Assembly: GCA_016903675.1 (NCBI GenBank)
Contig: JADQBA010000243.1
Location: forward strand, 1 to 8,412
Length of the DNA stretch: 8,412 nt
DNA from: Stigonema ocellatum SAG 48.90 = DSM 106950
Lineage (GTDB): Bacteria; Cyanobacteriota; Cyanobacteriia; Cyanobacteriales; Nostocaceae
Direction: 5' to 3'
The translations under genes were made by a program, and so were the position numbers. The stretch's first letter is position 1; each line of letters begins with the position of its first letter. The notes beneath the pieces were generated by a model. It searched no databases and was not told the DNA's origin. It saw only the letters and a program-made list of their open reading frames with translations. Positions 1 to 5,863 of this stretch are shown here, piece by piece.

Positions 1-99
1 GGTGCGACTCGTTTGCCTGAAATCACTTCGGTGAGGGATAGGCAAACGAGTCGCACCTTTTCGGCAGAACTACCCCAATTACAAAACTACCTAGACTTC
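1..99. repeat. 99-bp exact direct repeat, left copy, containing a hairpin
   Basis: This stretch is identical base for base to 8264-8362 and the match stops at position 100 (G here, C at 8363). It carries 18 bp of a left hairpin arm (1-18), a 21-nt loop (19-39) with its own small TCAC-TTCG-GTGA hairpin, the 36-nt right arm (40-75) and 24 bp of extension (76-99). Because the window starts here, a longer match to the left cannot be excluded. The repeat supplies the stop codon and last four codons of the DUF2490 gene. Confidence 0.95.
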
Positions 100-920
100 G
101 AGGATCGGTGATTTTCCAAGTACACATAAACGTGTAGTGCATGGTTAAACCGGATAATGCGTAGTTGCTCGGCTGCATCTGTTGGCAGAGAGAACTGATT
201 TAGATAGCCTAATTCAACCCGTAAGTTATCACGCAGTTTTCGGCCTAAAGCCAGATAGGTCCGGTTTTGGTCAAAGCGACCACCCGAACCAGATAGAACC
301 AACATTGGCTCAATACTCAGATGTGAATACCAGGGCGACTCACTACCAGCACGTTGAAACAGGGGATTAATCCAACGTGCCATAGCGCGCAACCTGATGT
401 TAAATCGGTCTGTTACTATTGACTGTGACTCTCCATCTGATAAAAAAGTGTAAGTGTTAGCCAATGTATCCGTCCGAGAAGGCCAGCGAAGCTCCGTGCG
501 GAAACGTTGAATAAATTCGCCATCACCTAACGGCTTTGTGATCTGTAGTTGCGTAATCACGCGTACTTCCTGATAGAACGTTGTCGGTTGGTATGAACTG
601 ACTCGCCCCCAGTTCCACCACAATCCAATTGGTGATAACGATACCCGTACTGGTTTAGAGAGCTGGTAACTTACCCAAGGACGAAACACCTGTAACAGCG
701 GGTAACGAAATACATTTAAGTCATGTCCATTATTGTTTTCAGCTTGCCGCCGGTACTGATGGTCAAGTTGAAAGCTCCATCTGCCAGCCGTCTTATAAAC
801 CAAGTTTAATTCCGACCAAAAAACCGCCTGGTTGCGAACTACTCTTGGGTAGGACGACTGCGCTATTGCTTTTACCGCTATCAGGCAGCAGATCATTAAG
901 AGGATAAACCTGTTGAGCAT
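87..920 (-). CDS. DUF2490 family outer-membrane protein
   Basis: The product is 277 residues. It starts with a hydrophobic signal peptide (about residues 1-20, ending in an AIAQ-type cleavage region). The rest alternates polar and aromatic residues as expected of an outer-membrane beta-barrel, for example WSFQLDHQYRRQ, LSPIGLWWNWG, IQRFRTELRW and LRVELGYLNQF. The overall pattern (WSELNLVYK near the N-terminus, FRTELRW in the middle, a final strand rich in Y and V) matches DUF2490, a Bacteroidetes family of unknown function; this assignment is from memory of the family. The ATG at 918-920 is the natural start because the signal peptide begins there. The last four codons lie in the 99-bp repeat, so the original C-terminus may have been altered when the repeat junction formed. 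No clear promoter is seen. It is probably a monocistronic cargo gene. Confidence 0.8.
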   Translation of the reverse strand: MLNRFILLMICCLIAVKAIAQSSYPRVVRNQAVFWSELNLVYKTAGRWSFQLDHQYRRQAENNNGHDLNVFRYPLLQVFRPWVSYQLSKPVRVSLSPIGLWWNWGRVSSYQPTTFYQEVRVITQLQITKPLGDGEFIQRFRTELRWPSRTDTLANTYTFLSDGESQSIVTDRFNIRLRAMARWINPLFQRAGSESPWYSHLSIEPMLVLSGSGGRFDQNRTYLALGRKLRDNLRVELGYLNQFSLPTDAAEQLRIIRFNHALHVYVYLENHRSSKSR

Positions 921-1006
921 CCGGCTTTATCTAAAAACATTGAAGTTATAATGGTTCAGTCATTTTGTAAGGATCAATTTTAGCAAAACAGACACAATAC
1001 GTCTAA

Positions 1007-1069
1007 AAATTCCGCTGCTTCTTTATGGTTTTCGACGGCTCTCTAGTGATCCTGAGGATGGTCAGTCAT
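1007..1069 (-). pseudogene. Remnant of the small His/Ala-rich gene (5' fragment)
   Basis: Read on the minus strand from an ATG at 1069, this encodes MTDHPQDH, a TAG stop, then RAVENHKEAAEF before homology ends. The intact gene at 7107-7358 begins MTDHPQEHQKAAENHKKAAEYY. The in-frame stop replaces a Gln codon, and everything beyond about 20 codons is missing. The 92-nt nucleotide match between 1009-1100 and 7298-7389 has no gaps and 15 differences. It sits just downstream of the terB-like gene, the same order as in the second copy. Confidence 0.85.
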
Positions 1070-1192
1070 ACGATTTGGGGTTTTGAGGTACACTCTCAGA
1101 AGTAACTGAAAGCGGCCCAAAACGTTGGGGCATCTGCTAAGAGTCTCAGTGATGCCGCTTGCCGCCTAACAGATTTTTCAATAAGCCACCCA
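1009..1192. repeat. Diverged direct duplication, left copy (pairs with 7298-7479)
   Basis: The homology covers the 5' end of the His-rich gene and its leader (1009-1100, about 84% identical to 7298-7389), an intergenic stretch of nearly equal length, and the 3' end of the terB-like gene (1151-1192, 32 of 42 bases identical to 7438-7479). Both copies have the same orientation and are offset by 6287-6289 bp. A further weaker match lies beyond the terB gene at about 2089-2139 (against 7497-7547). In this copy the terB-like gene is intact and the His-rich gene is dead. Confidence 0.85.
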
Positions 1193-1907
1193 GCCCACCC
1201 GAACTCATACGGCTGTGCTTCGAGCGGCCGCTCAAATTACCTAAAATGGAAGTAAATGATCCTAAGCCACCGCCGGTCGGGTTTAGATTACCCCCTACTA
1301 GTCCGCCCAACAAGCTACCTAATCCCCCGTTGCGCCCTCGTTGATGTCCCCCACTCATCATTTTGCTGACGACAATCGGAGCTAAAACACCTAGCATCCC
1401 TTGTACCATCTGGGGGGATATGTTCGCTTTTTTGAACAGATTATCAAAGCCAGTTTTGGTTAAGAACGAGGGGGAGGTTGGATCTTCTCCCTGTTGCTGG
1501 GCCTGTCCCGCCTTGTCAACAAACTCGTTAAGAATACTAAACTGTTGCTCACTAACACCCAAGTAGGCTGACATCTGCTGGATGTGTTGCTGCTCGGGAG
1601 CCGAAAGCCCGCCATCGACTCTTGCGAAAGCAATCAAGTCGGTTATGAACGAAAAACGGAGTTGGCTTCCCTTCAACACATCGAGACATTTTTGTAGGCT
1701 CACCTGGGAAGGATTATGGGCAATCTGTTGAATCTCCTGCTGCATAGCTTGAGGTAACTCAGCCGCTTCACTCATTACCGTGAGAAAGTCAGTTTCTTCC
1801 ACTGAGACGTTGCCATCTGCCAAAGCCATTGTTGCCAATGCCCCCAAGTAAGCCCCTCGTTCTGGTAACGAGTAATTTTTTAAGAAGGCGTTTTGTTCCT
1901 GCTCCAT
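1146..1907 (-). CDS. TerB-like protein with Gly-rich C-terminal tail
   Basis: The product is 253 residues. Residues 1-130 are helical and resemble the TerB/DjlA-type domain: GALATMALADGNVSVEETDFL and LIAFARVDGGLSAPEQQHIQQMSAYLG are the two acidic helix-turn repeats (ADGNVSxEE and VDGGLSxxE) typical of this fold, which may bind metal. Residues about 150-180 form a linker helix (FDNLFKKANISPQMVQGMLG). Residues 185-253 are Gly/Leu-rich with repeated GGLGSLLGGLVGG and GGLGGLLKNLLGGKRHH, similar to DUF937-type tails. TerB proteins are linked to tellurite and stress responses, but no other ter genes are here, so the cellular role is unknown. The start is ATG at 1907. The 3' end is duplicated as a remnant at 7436-7480. 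Its upstream neighbour in the ancestral block is the tyrosine-repeat remnant. Confidence 0.75.
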   Translation of the reverse strand: MEQEQNAFLKNYSLPERGAYLGALATMALADGNVSVEETDFLTVMSEAAELPQAMQQEIQQIAHNPSQVSLQKCLDVLKGSQLRFSFITDLIAFARVDGGLSAPEQQHIQQMSAYLGVSEQQFSILNEFVDKAGQAQQQGEDPTSPSFLTKTGFDNLFKKANISPQMVQGMLGVLAPIVVSKMMSGGHQRGRNGGLGSLLGGLVGGNLNPTGGGLGSFTSILGNLSGRSKHSRMSSGGLGGLLKNLLGGKRHH

Positions 1908-1951
1908 AGCTTCAACGAGTAGATTGGTTGTTTAACTCTATCTGCAATTAC

Positions 1952-2158
1952 TTAGAAAAAATACTTAGTCACTTGCTCGAAATGGTTTATCGTGAAGATA
2001 AGAAGAGGCAACTTATTCAACAGCGGAAAAGCCTTTGATGATGCATAATAGCCTTCTTTACTATTGAAGACAATTTTTTTAGGCTGCCACGCAACGCTTT
2101 TCTTTTCTACTGCGTATAGGCTACTATCAGAATAATATCCGTTTGACCTACAAATTTT
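1952..2158 (-). pseudogene. Remnant of a tyrosine-repeat gene
   Basis: An open stretch of 68 codons with no start codon follows an in-frame TGA (2159-2161) and ends at a TAA (1952-1954). It contains GYYSDSSLYAVEKKSVAW followed by QPKKIVFNSKE and then a second GYYASSKAF. This looks like one full 29-residue repeat unit plus the start of another. The tail (PLLNKLPLLIF onward) no longer resembles the repeat. A related fragment lies at 7468-7560 (CYPDKKLYVAGTKNVAYKQ), in the same position relative to the terB-like sequence. I do not recognise the parent family. The region is otherwise the gap between the terB-like gene and rep. Confidence 0.6.
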
Positions 2159-2211
2159 TCAGTTAAGTCAGATAGACGTTATTTGAACAGCATTTCGTTT
2201 CCTGCACGGTG

Positions 2212-3141
2212 CTATTTTCCCTTCTCCTTAGTGGTTTCCAGTCCAAATACTTTGGCCGTATAGCTGCCCAAATTCTTCACTTTGCCGTCGCTGGCTTTGG
2301 TGTGAATGTCATACAGTTGGCGGTTGATCACCTCAATCGAGTGCATTTCTAACACTTTGGCGGCCTGATCGGGCCGAAGTCTGAATTGTTTGACAAGCCG
2401 TTCAAGTAGTGGTGTTGTTGGTTCTTGTTCCGGCTTGGCATTGTAAAACACTTCAAACTCTACCTCTTCAACAGGTTTACGACCCCGGCCAGGGCGGTTA
2501 CCAAAAATGGGTTTATAAGTAAAGGTGATGTCCGTATGGCCGTTTATTTCTCCTGTTGCAATGTCTAAAACATCACGTTTAAATTGTGTCCAGATTGGAT
2601 ATTTGTCTTTTCCCGTTTTAGGCTCAACGATATTGAGCATGGTTTTGAGGTCTACAAGATCTCGCCGAAATGTCTTGTCTTTCATATTTTTATACATGCA
2701 TAACAACTCGTAAATTCGTTTCGCGTAGGCAGAATTAAGGGAAATCGCGGCCGCTAATTGAATTTTAGTGTATCGCTGATTTAAATCAATGTAGAACGGT
2801 CGCACTTTCTGAGATAATTCGATTTCAATGATTCCTGTCCCTTTTTTGTATTCCGCAGATGCTACAAACGTAGCTTGTAGTAGGTTGCCATTGGGAAGCG
2901 TTGTCTCAAACACACGAGTCATTAGCTTACGGGTAGCCTGCTTGTAAGTTTCAAACTTTAACTCTGTTTGACCAGTGACCTCTGCCATTTCCTTCACTGA
3001 TACCTGATACATTTTAGTTGGAGGATCATCTTTGCGAACGTTGGCGACTACCATGTAAAGAAGATTTTTCTCTGCCTCGCTCATTTCATACCGAGCTACA
3101 GTTAATACATTGTCCTGCCAAATCTCTACTGTTTTACTCAT
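2212..3141 (-). CDS. rep: Plasmid replication initiator, Rep_3 (RepB) family
   Basis: The 309-residue product has the two winged-helix layout of Rep_3 initiators, which bind iterons and open the plasmid origin for theta replication. Residues about 10-130 form the first domain (LTVARYEMSEAEKNLLYMVV, then VKEMAEVTG). The hallmark LNSAYAKRIYELLCMYKN is at residues 135-152. The second domain follows with DLKTMLN, YPIWTQFKRDVLDIATGEIN (181-200) and ITFTYKPIFGNRPGRGRKPVEEVEFEV. The length is usual for the family. The ATG at 3141 is 18 bp from a TATATTTG box. Four iterons and a DnaA box lie immediately upstream, and a partial inverted iteron overlaps the promoter, which suggests the protein represses its own synthesis. 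No terminator is evident after the stop. Confidence 0.93.
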   Translation of the reverse strand: MSKTVEIWQDNVLTVARYEMSEAEKNLLYMVVANVRKDDPPTKMYQVSVKEMAEVTGQTELKFETYKQATRKLMTRVFETTLPNGNLLQATFVASAEYKKGTGIIEIELSQKVRPFYIDLNQRYTKIQLAAAISLNSAYAKRIYELLCMYKNMKDKTFRRDLVDLKTMLNIVEPKTGKDKYPIWTQFKRDVLDIATGEINGHTDITFTYKPIFGNRPGRGRKPVEEVEFEVFYNAKPEQEPTTPLLERLVKQFRLRPDQAAKVLEMHSIEVINRQLYDIHTKASDGKVKNLGSYTAKVFGLETTKEKGK

Positions 3142-3158
3142 ATGCGTTGATTTATAGG

Positions 3159-3166
3159 CAAATATA
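3159..3166 (-). promoter_or_regulatory. rep promoter, -7 box
   Basis: On the minus strand this reads TATATTTG, a full match to the Bacteroidetes -7 consensus TAnnTTTG. It ends 18 bp upstream of the rep ATG, so the 5' leader would be very short. A clear TTG at the -33 position is not seen; that region is an A/T run. The upstream edge overlaps the partial inverted iteron at 3165-3176. Confidence 0.55.
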
Positions 3167-3176
3167 ATAAAATGTA
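3165..3176 (-). promoter_or_regulatory. Partial inverted iteron, putative Rep operator
   Basis: TAATAAAATGTA on the plus strand is the exact reverse complement of the last 12 bases of the GT-type iteron (TACATTTTATTA). The other half of the iteron is not conserved. It lies at the rep promoter, in the opposite orientation to the four full iterons. In other Rep_3 plasmids, inverted half-iterons at the promoter are where Rep dimers bind to repress rep; that function is inferred here. Confidence 0.55.
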
Positions 3177-3214
3177 TTTTAAAAATGTACTTCTTTTAAA
3201 AAAAACATTTTTCT

Positions 3215-3325
3215 ACCGACCAAACCACATTTTATTAAGCCTGTTTCACCGACCAAACCACATTTTATTAGACGCATCTCACCGACCAAAGTACATTTTA
3301 TTACCGACCAAAGTACATTTTATTA
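3215..3325 (+). repeat. Four 23-bp direct iterons
   Basis: Copies lie at 3215-3237, 3248-3270, 3281-3303 and 3303-3325. Each reads ACCGACCAAA, then CC (copies 1 and 2) or GT (copies 3 and 4), then ACATTTTATTA. No other differences occur. Start-to-start spacing is 33, 33 and 22 bp, all multiples of 11, so every copy faces the same side of the helix. The last two copies share one base. Confidence 0.95.
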
Positions 3326-3328
3326 AAG

Positions 3329-3337
3329 TTATCCACA
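3329..3337 (+). promoter_or_regulatory. DnaA box
   Basis: TTATCCACA is an exact match to the consensus DnaA-binding 9-mer. It sits 3 bp after the last iteron, where host DnaA would help Rep open the origin. Confidence 0.85.
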
Positions 3338-3395
3338 GTGTAAGTATCTGTAAATCTGATAGTTATAAGCTCTATTTTGCCTCTACAAGTGTTTA

Positions 3396-3427
3396 ACAAG
3401 TGATATTTGAAATACACAATCACTTGT
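3396..3427. repeat. 8-bp inverted repeat ACAAGTGA / TCACTTGT
   Basis: The arms at 3396-3403 and 3420-3427 are perfect and separated by 16 nt. An extra direct ACAAGTG lies at 3385-3391, 11 bp before the left arm. It could be a binding site for a dimeric protein such as Rep or the BfmA-like protein. Function is not shown. Confidence 0.45.
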
Positions 3428-3531
3428 CTCGCGCGCGATCACGCACGTACACACGCGAGGGATGGCCGGGGAGGAAGTGGTTTGACAGGTACGGCTTAGA
3501 GAGGTGAAAAGGGTTAACGATAAAAATAGTT

Positions 3532-3610
3532 GAAAAGGGGAAAGAAACGAAGGGGAAAAAAAGAGCAAAAAACAACGGGGGAGAGCGAGAAAAAACAAAG
3601 CGCGAAGCGG
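3532..3610. other. T-free purine tract (79 nt)
   Basis: The plus strand has no T from 3532 to 3610 and only nine C, with runs such as GAAAAGGGGAAAG and ACGGGGGAGAGCG. Such strand asymmetry is far from the composition of the surrounding DNA. It lies between the origin and the proposed oriT. Possible roles include stiff or unwound DNA next to a nick site or single-strand initiation; none is demonstrated. Confidence 0.6.
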
Positions 3611-3619
3611 TCTTATAAA

Positions 3620-3661
3620 GAGCAAGCGGGAATTACGCTGCGCGATAATTCTCACTTGCTC
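3620..3661. repeat. Imperfect 16-bp inverted repeat, candidate oriT
   Basis: The left arm GAGCAAGCGGGAATTA (3620-3635) and the right arm TAATTCTCACTTGCTC (3646-3661) pair at 14 of 16 positions around the loop CGCTGCGCGA. No T-run follows, so it is not a typical terminator. It lies about 140 bp upstream of the oriT-binding and relaxase genes and just after the purine tract, as expected of an oriT recognition repeat. The nick site cannot be assigned from sequence alone. Confidence 0.5.
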
Positions 3662-3771
3662 TACGAGGTCTCTAGTCTGATAATCAACTATTTAGTAAAT
3701 ATTTTTACTATTAGTTAGTAAGCGAAAAGTATATTTCAGGGTTAAAAAGTCTTTTTTTAGCAAATTAGAGC

Positions 3772-3779
3772 TATTTTTG
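3772..3779 (+). promoter_or_regulatory. Promoter -7 box for the mobilisation genes
   Basis: TATTTTTG fits the Bacteroidetes -7 consensus TAnnTTTG and ends 20 bp before the ATG at 3800. The -33 position falls in a T-run without a clear TTG. It would drive the BfmA-like gene and the relaxase, and perhaps the HU gene. Confidence 0.5.
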
Positions 3780-3799
3780 ATATACTAAAGTGCTTATTT

Positions 3800-4441
3800 A
3801 TGGAGGTAAAAGCCAATAAGTCCGTTCGGTTCGATTCCGATACTGACCTGAAATTCAGCAAGTTAAGTGAAAAGCTGGGCCGCTCGAAGCAAGAACTGTT
3901 TGGGCAAATGGTGGACTATTTCTACAAGTCCAAGAAAGATCCGGGCGATTTGAACGATGAATTGCTGAAGAAGGAACTCGGCCAGGGCATTAACCGCATT
4001 ATCTCCTTCATCAAGACCCAAGAGAAAGAAGCTCTAACGCCCATTATGGCCGATGGGCGGGAGTTGCAGCGTAACCTGAGCTTTTTGTTGCGGCAGTTCA
4101 ACGGCTTTTTCAACGTGGATACGGAAAATTACATCCACGGCTTCTATCTGGAGAGCCAGCAAAAGCGGGCTGCTGAGAACGCCAATTTGGTTAAACAGCA
4201 ACAGGCACTGGAGAAGCAACAGCAAGCAATGGCCGTAGAGCTTCAAAAACTGCTCTCAGAGGCACGAACGTACCAAAGTGAGACAAAAGCACATCGACTG
4301 GGAAAGAACGCCTTAAAAGCCAAGTTTCGGGCCATCCTCGATAGCTATATTCAGCAGCGCGAAGCCCTGAACACCCTGACGCAAGGCCGAGCCGTGAAGG
4401 ATTTGCAAGAGCACAGCCGCAGCCAGGTTGATAACCTGTAA
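3800..4441 (+). CDS. BfmA/BtgA-family mobilisation accessory protein
   Basis: The 213-residue product starts with a short beta strand and two helices (KSVRFDSDTDLKFSKLSEKLGRSKQELF, residues 7-34), the ribbon-helix-helix pattern of oriT-binding accessory proteins. The middle (residues 60-125) is helical, with ELQRNLSFLLRQFNGFFNV. Residues about 125-165 form a Gln/Lys/Glu-rich coiled coil (VKQQQALEKQQQ). A basic helix and a charged tail follow. BfmA/BtgA proteins of Bacteroidetes mobilisable elements bind oriT and help the relaxase. The ATG at 3800 lies 20 bp after a TATTTTTG box. The stop is 13 nt before the relaxase ATG, so the two genes are almost certainly co-transcribed. No Shine-Dalgarno is visible, which is usual in the phylum. 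The inverted repeat at 3620-3661 is its likely target. Confidence 0.75.
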   Translation: MEVKANKSVRFDSDTDLKFSKLSEKLGRSKQELFGQMVDYFYKSKKDPGDLNDELLKKELGQGINRIISFIKTQEKEALTPIMADGRELQRNLSFLLRQFNGFFNVDTENYIHGFYLESQQKRAAENANLVKQQQALEKQQQAMAVELQKLLSEARTYQSETKAHRLGKNALKAKFRAILDSYIQQREALNTLTQGRAVKDLQEHSRSQVDNL

Positions 4442-4454
4442 CCCCCTTTCCCAT

Positions 4455-5339
4455 ATGCCCCATATCAACATCACCAGCAGCAGTAGCGGCAGCAATGCCG
4501 GCAGTTGTGGCCAGCTTGTCGAGTACCTGGAGAAAGAAAACAATCTGAAAGCCGAGCACAAGGCCGAATTGTGGTTTACTCAGCAGCGCGACGACTTGCG
4601 GCCCCATGAAGTGCGTCAGGGCATCGACTCCAATACGGCCAAACTCAAACAGCACGAGGCCAAGTATTACCTGATCAACATTAGCCCATCCCAGACCGAA
4701 TTAGCTCACCTGGGCAACGACCCTCAGAAACTCAAAGACTATGCGCGTGGCGTGATGGCCGAGTATGCGGCTAACTTTCAGAAGGGGCTGGGCCCGGATG
4801 ATGTGAAGTGGTACGGTAAGGTTGAGTATAACCGGGGCTACAAGTGGACCGATGCCGACGTGAAACAGGGCCTGCACCAACGGGGCGAGCTGAAGGCTGG
4901 CCACCAAATGCACGTGCAGATCATTGTGAGCCGTAAGGACATGCAAAACCAACGGCTACTGAGTCCGCTGACCAATCATCGAGGGCAAGGTAAAAGTGCC
5001 GAGCATGGCCACAAGTTCGGCCAGTTTAACCGGGTCGCCTTCAAACAGAGCTGCGAGCAGGCTTTTGATACCCAACTGAATTACCGTCGAGACCTGGAAG
5101 AGAGTTTTCGCTATCAGAACACGATGAGCCACGGTACGGCTCAGGAGCGGGCCGCTATGACGCTGGAATTACGCGATGTGCAACACGAGCGCCAGCAGCA
5201 ACTAGCCGCCGATCTCCGGCGAGCTGAAGAGTTACGCCTACAGATGGAGCAAGCTAAGAAAATCGAGTTAAGTCAACAGCGGGAGTTGACCCTACAGCAA
5301 GAACAGAAACGGAGTCGAGGTTTAGGAATGGGGATGTGA
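4455..5339 (+). CDS. mobB: MobB-family relaxase (DUF5712-like)
   Basis: The product is 294 residues from ATG 4455. A TTG-initiated extension to 4428 overlaps the upstream stop and adds nothing conserved. Family features recalled from Bacteroidetes MobB proteins appear in order: LVEYLEKEN (residues 21-29), IDSNTAKLKQHEAKYYLINISPSQTEL (57-83), a helical region with VKWYGKVEYNRGYKW (117-131), and HQMHVQIIVSRKD (150-162) followed by LLSPLTNHRG. The last motif matches the metal-binding HxH strand of relaxases, but the third position is Gln155 rather than His. The C-terminus (about 235-285) is a Gln/Glu/Arg coiled coil. The enzyme would nick oriT and pilot the strand into a recipient using another element's transfer machinery. 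It follows the oriT-binding protein by 13 nt. Confidence 0.85.
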   Translation: MPHINITSSSSGSNAGSCGQLVEYLEKENNLKAEHKAELWFTQQRDDLRPHEVRQGIDSNTAKLKQHEAKYYLINISPSQTELAHLGNDPQKLKDYARGVMAEYAANFQKGLGPDDVKWYGKVEYNRGYKWTDADVKQGLHQRGELKAGHQMHVQIIVSRKDMQNQRLLSPLTNHRGQGKSAEHGHKFGQFNRVAFKQSCEQAFDTQLNYRRDLEESFRYQNTMSHGTAQERAAMTLELRDVQHERQQQLAADLRRAEELRLQMEQAKKIELSQQRELTLQQEQKRSRGLGMGM

Positions 5340-5412
5340 CAACAGGTTTTCTCAGGCATATTCCACGGCACCGGCCGCCCGGCCTAACCGGACATAAATC
5401 AGTTAGTTGAGT

Positions 5413-5724
5413 ATGACAAAACAAGATGTAATCAACCAGGTTAGTGAAAAAACCGGCCTTGATATGCTTACCAGCCGGTCAATAATCGAATCCTTTTTCG
5501 AGGTGGTCAAAGATGCCTTAACCGAAGGGGAACCCATCTATATCCGCACCTTTGGGAGCTTCATTGTCAAGCAACGGGCTTCCAAAGTAGCGCGTAACAT
5601 TAGTCAAAATACGGCAGTCAGGGTTGCGGCTCACGTGATTCCCTCGTTTAAAGCCAGTCGAGCGTTTGCTAACCAGGTGCGCGCGCAAGAGGTGACTGGT
5701 GAAAAGAAGAAAGGGGAAAACTAA
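5413..5724 (+). CDS. HU/IHF-family DNA-bending protein
   Basis: The product is 103 residues from ATG 5413. An in-frame TTG two codons earlier is less likely. It opens with MTKQDVINQVSEKTGLDMLTS, the dimerisation helices, then FFEVVKDALTEGEPIYIRTFGSFIVKQR (residues 29-56), the conserved FGSF turn. The DNA-binding arm follows: ARNISQNTAVRVAAHVIPSFKAS (60-82), in which the usual GRNP-type tip reads ARNI. A short Lys-rich tail ends the protein. HU-like proteins bend or stabilise DNA; here it may act at oriV or oriT, or as a general nucleoid protein. It lies 73 nt after the relaxase in a GC-rich spacer and ends in a strong terminator, so it may be the last gene of the mobilisation operon. No own promoter is clear. 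Confidence 0.9.
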   Translation: MTKQDVINQVSEKTGLDMLTSRSIIESFFEVVKDALTEGEPIYIRTFGSFIVKQRASKVARNISQNTAVRVAAHVIPSFKASRAFANQVRAQEVTGEKKKGEN

Positions 5725-5729
5725 CGCAT

Positions 5730-5767
5730 AAAAGAGGGCATACCATCGAATCTTGCGCCCTCTTTTT
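5730..5767 (+). terminator. Intrinsic terminator after the HU gene
   Basis: AAAAGAGGGC (5730-5739) pairs perfectly with GCCCTCTTTT (5757-5766), with a 17-nt loop, and the stem runs into a T-tract. It begins 5 bp after the HU stop codon. Confidence 0.85.
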
Positions 5768-5863
5768 ATCCCCTTTTTACCCCGCTGTAAATTGTACTAT
5801 TTGAAGATGTGTTGTATATGCTATCTTATGTTAAGGGAATATTCCGAGAAACAGCTTCTACTC

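Larger units (their letters stand above)
3159..3337. other. Putative replication origin (oriV)
   Basis: The region contains an AT-rich stretch (about 3151-3214), four direct iterons (3215-3325) and a perfect DnaA box (3329-3337) next to the rep gene. This is the standard arrangement for an iteron-controlled theta origin. The AT-rich stretch between the iterons and rep is the likely unwinding element, by inference. Confidence 0.85.
3338..3799. other. Gene-free segment between oriV and the mobilisation genes
   Basis: No convincing coding sequence is present. Short open frames on both strands have compositions dictated by the purine tract and no family resemblance. The segment contains an 8-bp inverted repeat (3396-3427), a GC-rich island with CTCGCG/CGCGAG arms (3428-3459), a T-free purine tract (3532-3610), a 16-bp inverted repeat (3620-3661) and a promoter box (3772-3779). 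The position, between oriV and plus-strand mob genes, is where oriT is expected. Confidence 0.6.

Noticed and set aside
1116..1129. Hairpin CCCAA-AACG-TTGGG after the terB-like gene as a terminator
   Set aside because: The stem is only 5 bp, no T-run follows in the minus direction, and the hairpin is not conserved in the duplicated copy.
2161..2220. Extension of the duplication into the rep 3' end (against 7548-7590)
   Set aside because: Only short matches such as CCTGCAC and TTTCCCTT are shared, which can be chance.
3172..3396. 74-residue plus-strand open frame over the iterons
   Set aside because: Its RPNHILL-type repeats are simply translated iterons. The origin assignment explains the sequence.
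3383..3655. 90-residue minus-strand open frame and the overlapping 62-residue plus-strand frame at 3530-3718
   Set aside because: Their sequences are Leu/Phe/Ser- or Lys/Glu-rich only because of the T-free purine tract. They lack recognisable domains and cover the likely oriT region.
4191..4655. 154-residue minus-strand open frame across the mob gene boundary
   Set aside because: It overlaps two well-recognised plus-strand genes and has no family features.
5753..5863. Longer start for the DUF7683-like gene
   Set aside because: It begins inside the terminator of the HU gene and adds a Cys/Leu-rich stretch with no resemblance to the family.
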